From Colias croceus (taxonomy: Eukaryota; Arthropoda; Insecta; Lepidoptera; Pieridae): a DNA stretch of 64,000 nucleotides. Made by a program: the position numbers and the translations under genes. Below are positions 62,144 through 64,000 of the stretch, one piece after another. The stretch is taken from NCBI RefSeq assembly GCF_905220415.1, contig NC_059556.1, positions 7,762,501 through 7,826,500 of the forward strand, written 5' to 3'. Numbering within the stretch: position 1 is the first letter of the stretch; each line of letters opens with the position of its first letter. Below the pieces are notes generated by a model. The model was not told the origin of the DNA. It ran no database searches and was given only the letters and a program-made list of their open reading frames with translations.

Positions 62144-62231
62144 TCCTTCGAGCCGGATTTGAACCAGCGACCTATGGATATCAATCGTTTTCATCTACAG
62201 TCCACCGCTCTACCAACTGAGCTATCGAAGG
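62144..62231 (-). tRNA. tRNA-Tyr (GTA) with 15-nt intron
   Basis: The reverse complement starts CCTTCGATAGCTCAGTTGG and ends GGCTCGAAGGA. It has a 7-bp acceptor stem, D arm, T arm 'ctggttcaaatccgg', and anticodon GTA in ACTGTAG. An extra 15 nt (ATGAAAACGATTGAT) follows one base after the anticodon, the canonical position of tRNA introns, and nuclear tRNA-Tyr genes generally carry one. Removing it gives the 73-nt insect tRNA-Tyr. 88 nt in total. Confidence 0.95.
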
Positions 62232-63030
62232 GTTGTCGACTGTGATGAAATTATGAAATAGTTGCTCTTTTATGTATCGAATGATTTTTATCTCTTGTGT
62301 AACCATGTTTCGAGAATAATAATTATTATGCCCGTCCGCTTCTCTTTCGCTTGGCTCGTCTTGGCGGGGGCACTACCGTGCCCCCAGATTACCTACATAG
62401 TTTAGCGTATTAAAAAATATATTCTGCTTTTATTTTACATCATAATATCAAGAGGAATTTATTAGGTACTTACCTACTATGTGTGTACTAACTAATATTT
62501 TAAAGACAAAACGTTTTTATTCCATGTTTATTTTTTTACGATTTTACTGAATTTATAAATTTCATCTGAGTAGAGTAGGTGTATTTAACAAAGCTAATTT
62601 TTTTCCTGAATATCTTCATATTTGGTAAAATTTAGAACTTAATCTCATCCTCAAACTCAAGACATAAAATCCGACTACAAGGAATATAATGCTAAGCGAT
62701 TAAGGGTATCAGGTAAACAAAATGGCGTCTCCGAGATAACAAGATCAAGCTGTAGGCGAAATATTTCATCTCCACAGAACCACTAAATTATCTAAATAGA
62801 GATCGCTCCCCAATCAGGGATCATCGTGAAGTGGAGTTAGAGAACTAGAAGGATAATTCTGTATTTTTGTAGTACCTAATAATACTTAATATTAAACAAT
62901 TACAGTCATTAGTCCTTTTGATATGAATACTTTCCAATGAAAATCTGTACATAAAATACTACAAAAAATCAAAATAAGACAATTTTGATTTTTTTTCACG
63001 CCGAGAAGCTAGTCAGGCATAATAGGGTAA
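62232..63030. other. Spacer with a strong GC hairpin
   Basis: Mostly AT-rich. GGGGGCAC-TACC-GTGCCCCC at 62366-62385 is a perfect 8-bp-stem hairpin, preceded by 'ttcgcttggctcgtcttggc', about 130 bp upstream of the tRNA-Tyr start. No gene recognised. Confidence 0.5.
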
Positions 63031-63285
63031 TTGCGCCAGTTCGCGTCCACTTAGTGCAGTTGGAAAGTTTGAAGGAGAAAATAAAAATGTTCCAGAACAA
63101 ATTTCAACGCAAAATTTATGTAACGTGTTCCTTACATAGTCTATTTTATGATTTCCTTTCAATTGTGTTGGAAATATCATGTGGTTTTTATTTATCTAGA
63201 CAAATAGCAGAATTTGGCGTTTTACCCAGTTCGCGTCCATAAATTCCTTTTTGCGTCCACCCGTGGACCAGTTCGCGTCCACCAG
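63031..63285 (+). repeat. CAGTTCGCGTCCAC motif repeats
   Basis: CAGTTCGCGTCCA occurs at 63037, 63227 and 63269, and a partial 'ttgcgtccacccgtggac' lies at 63251-63266. The first and last are exact 14-mers. In AT-rich DNA such GC-rich repetition is not random. They may be the ends and internal repeats of an undescribed MITE. The open frame spanning them (62985-63242) has no recognisable domain. Confidence 0.55.
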
Positions 63286-63390
63286 CTTAGAAAAGGAATT
63301 AAGAGTGTATTGGGTGATATTTTATCAGATAAATGCAAATAAAAATTAGATTTTAATAAATTATTTATTTACGAATATAGTTATTTAATA

Positions 63391-63841
63391 AAAACCGGCC
63401 AAATGCGAGTGGGACTCGCTTACCGAGGGTTCCGTATTAACCTGTCTTTTTTCATATGTTTTAACTGTAAATGATTATTTTTTCAATGTTTCCCTTATTT
63501 GTGCTATAAGACGTTGCTTCGTACCAAACTTCAAGTGTCTGTGTTCACGTAAAGTACCCTGTAGGTTTTGATTCCCTTGCGAATGTCGAAATTTGCGAAA
63601 ATTTTCAGCATAAACGGCTGTATCTTTTGATTGCTTTGGCTTATAAGTTTGATTTTTTCACTGCTTCAAGGGACCGTAGACTTGAGTATTCAAAATAAAT
63701 TTCAGCTTTATACCTCTACGCGTTACTGAGAAAAAGGGTCTTGACAGAAAGACAGACCGGCAGACGGACATACAGACGGACGGATATCAAAGTGATCCTA
63801 CAAGGATTCCGGTTTTTCCTTTTGAGGTTCGGAACCCTAAA
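63391..63841 (+). repeat. ~450-bp dispersed repeat (ACCGGCC...GGTTCCG type)
   Basis: Starts AAAACCGGCCAAATGCGAGT, continues 'gagggttccgta', carries a (GACAGACGG)n-like run at 63743-63783, and ends 'gaggttcggaaccctaaa'. From memory this is a very common lepidopteran repeat. 'gggttccg' near the start and 'cggaaccc' at the end are inverted. No coding sequence. Confidence 0.7.
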
Positions 63842-64000
63842 ATCAACATTATTATTAATATAATTCACTGTGTAAGGAAACTGGAAAAACTTAATTATAT
63901 TTATCTTCTCATCATTATTAGAACCAAAAATTAACAAAAAACAAAGTTACGTTATAAAAATAAATAATAATCAGTTCTATTAAGATTACCTACCTAGGTA

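Noticed and set aside
62985..63242. 85-codon open frame with KEKIKMFQNKF-like text
   Set aside because: It overlaps GTTCGCGTCCAC repeats at both ends and has no recognised domain. Treated as part of a repeat.

Overview
The window looks like AT-rich nuclear DNA from a moth or butterfly (Lepidoptera). The evidence is one gene with GT-AG introns, dispersed eukaryotic 5S rRNA and tRNA genes, tRNA-derived SINEs, and many copies of the short 'CTAG...GGCTTCGCCCG...TATTAGTATGGA' repeat that is widespread in lepidopteran genomes (Lep1-type non-autonomous Helitrons). There are no prokaryotic operons, ribosome binding sites or CRISPR arrays. The species cannot be read from the sequence alone.

Layout. 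1-5 kb: a MITE with TA target duplication, a decayed Tc1/mariner-type transposase tail, a hairpin MITE and a LINE endonuclease-reverse transcriptase tail. 5.1-7.3 kb: the only convincing protein gene, a four-exon secreted lipocalin-like protein of 223 residues, with transposons in introns 2 and 3. 7.4-24.8 kb: a dense transposon block. It holds two copies, in opposite orientation, of a ~2 kb element that starts with a 611-bp near-perfect palindrome (10857-12851 and 21126-23295), several Helitron-type short elements, and MITEs with long inverted repeats. 25-52 kb: mostly unassignable AT-rich DNA, intergenic or intronic, carrying scattered Helitron fragments, three copies of one SINE family, a P-element-like THAP remnant (48 kb) and MITEs.

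52-62.3 kb is an RNA polymerase III gene neighbourhood: four 5S rRNA genes (two minus, then two plus), tRNA-His(GTG) and an intron-containing tRNA-Tyr(GTA). One 5S gene is split by a 5'-truncated non-LTR retrotransposon with a 25-A tail and a perfect 13-bp target-site duplication. Between 5S copies 3 and 4 lies an ~890-bp transposon with iterated subterminal motifs. The window ends in a 450-bp lepidopteran repeat.

The most useful discoveries are: (1) the retroelement in 5S rDNA; (2) the foldback-headed 2 kb element, whose terminal sequence differs between copies but matches between the two arms of each copy; (3) two natural empty/filled site pairs inside the window, which show that the short CTAG elements insert exactly between A and T with no target duplication, as Helitrons do; and (4) a P-element-like remnant with a broken THAP zinc-finger exon. 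All coordinates and motifs were read by eye; no database search was possible.
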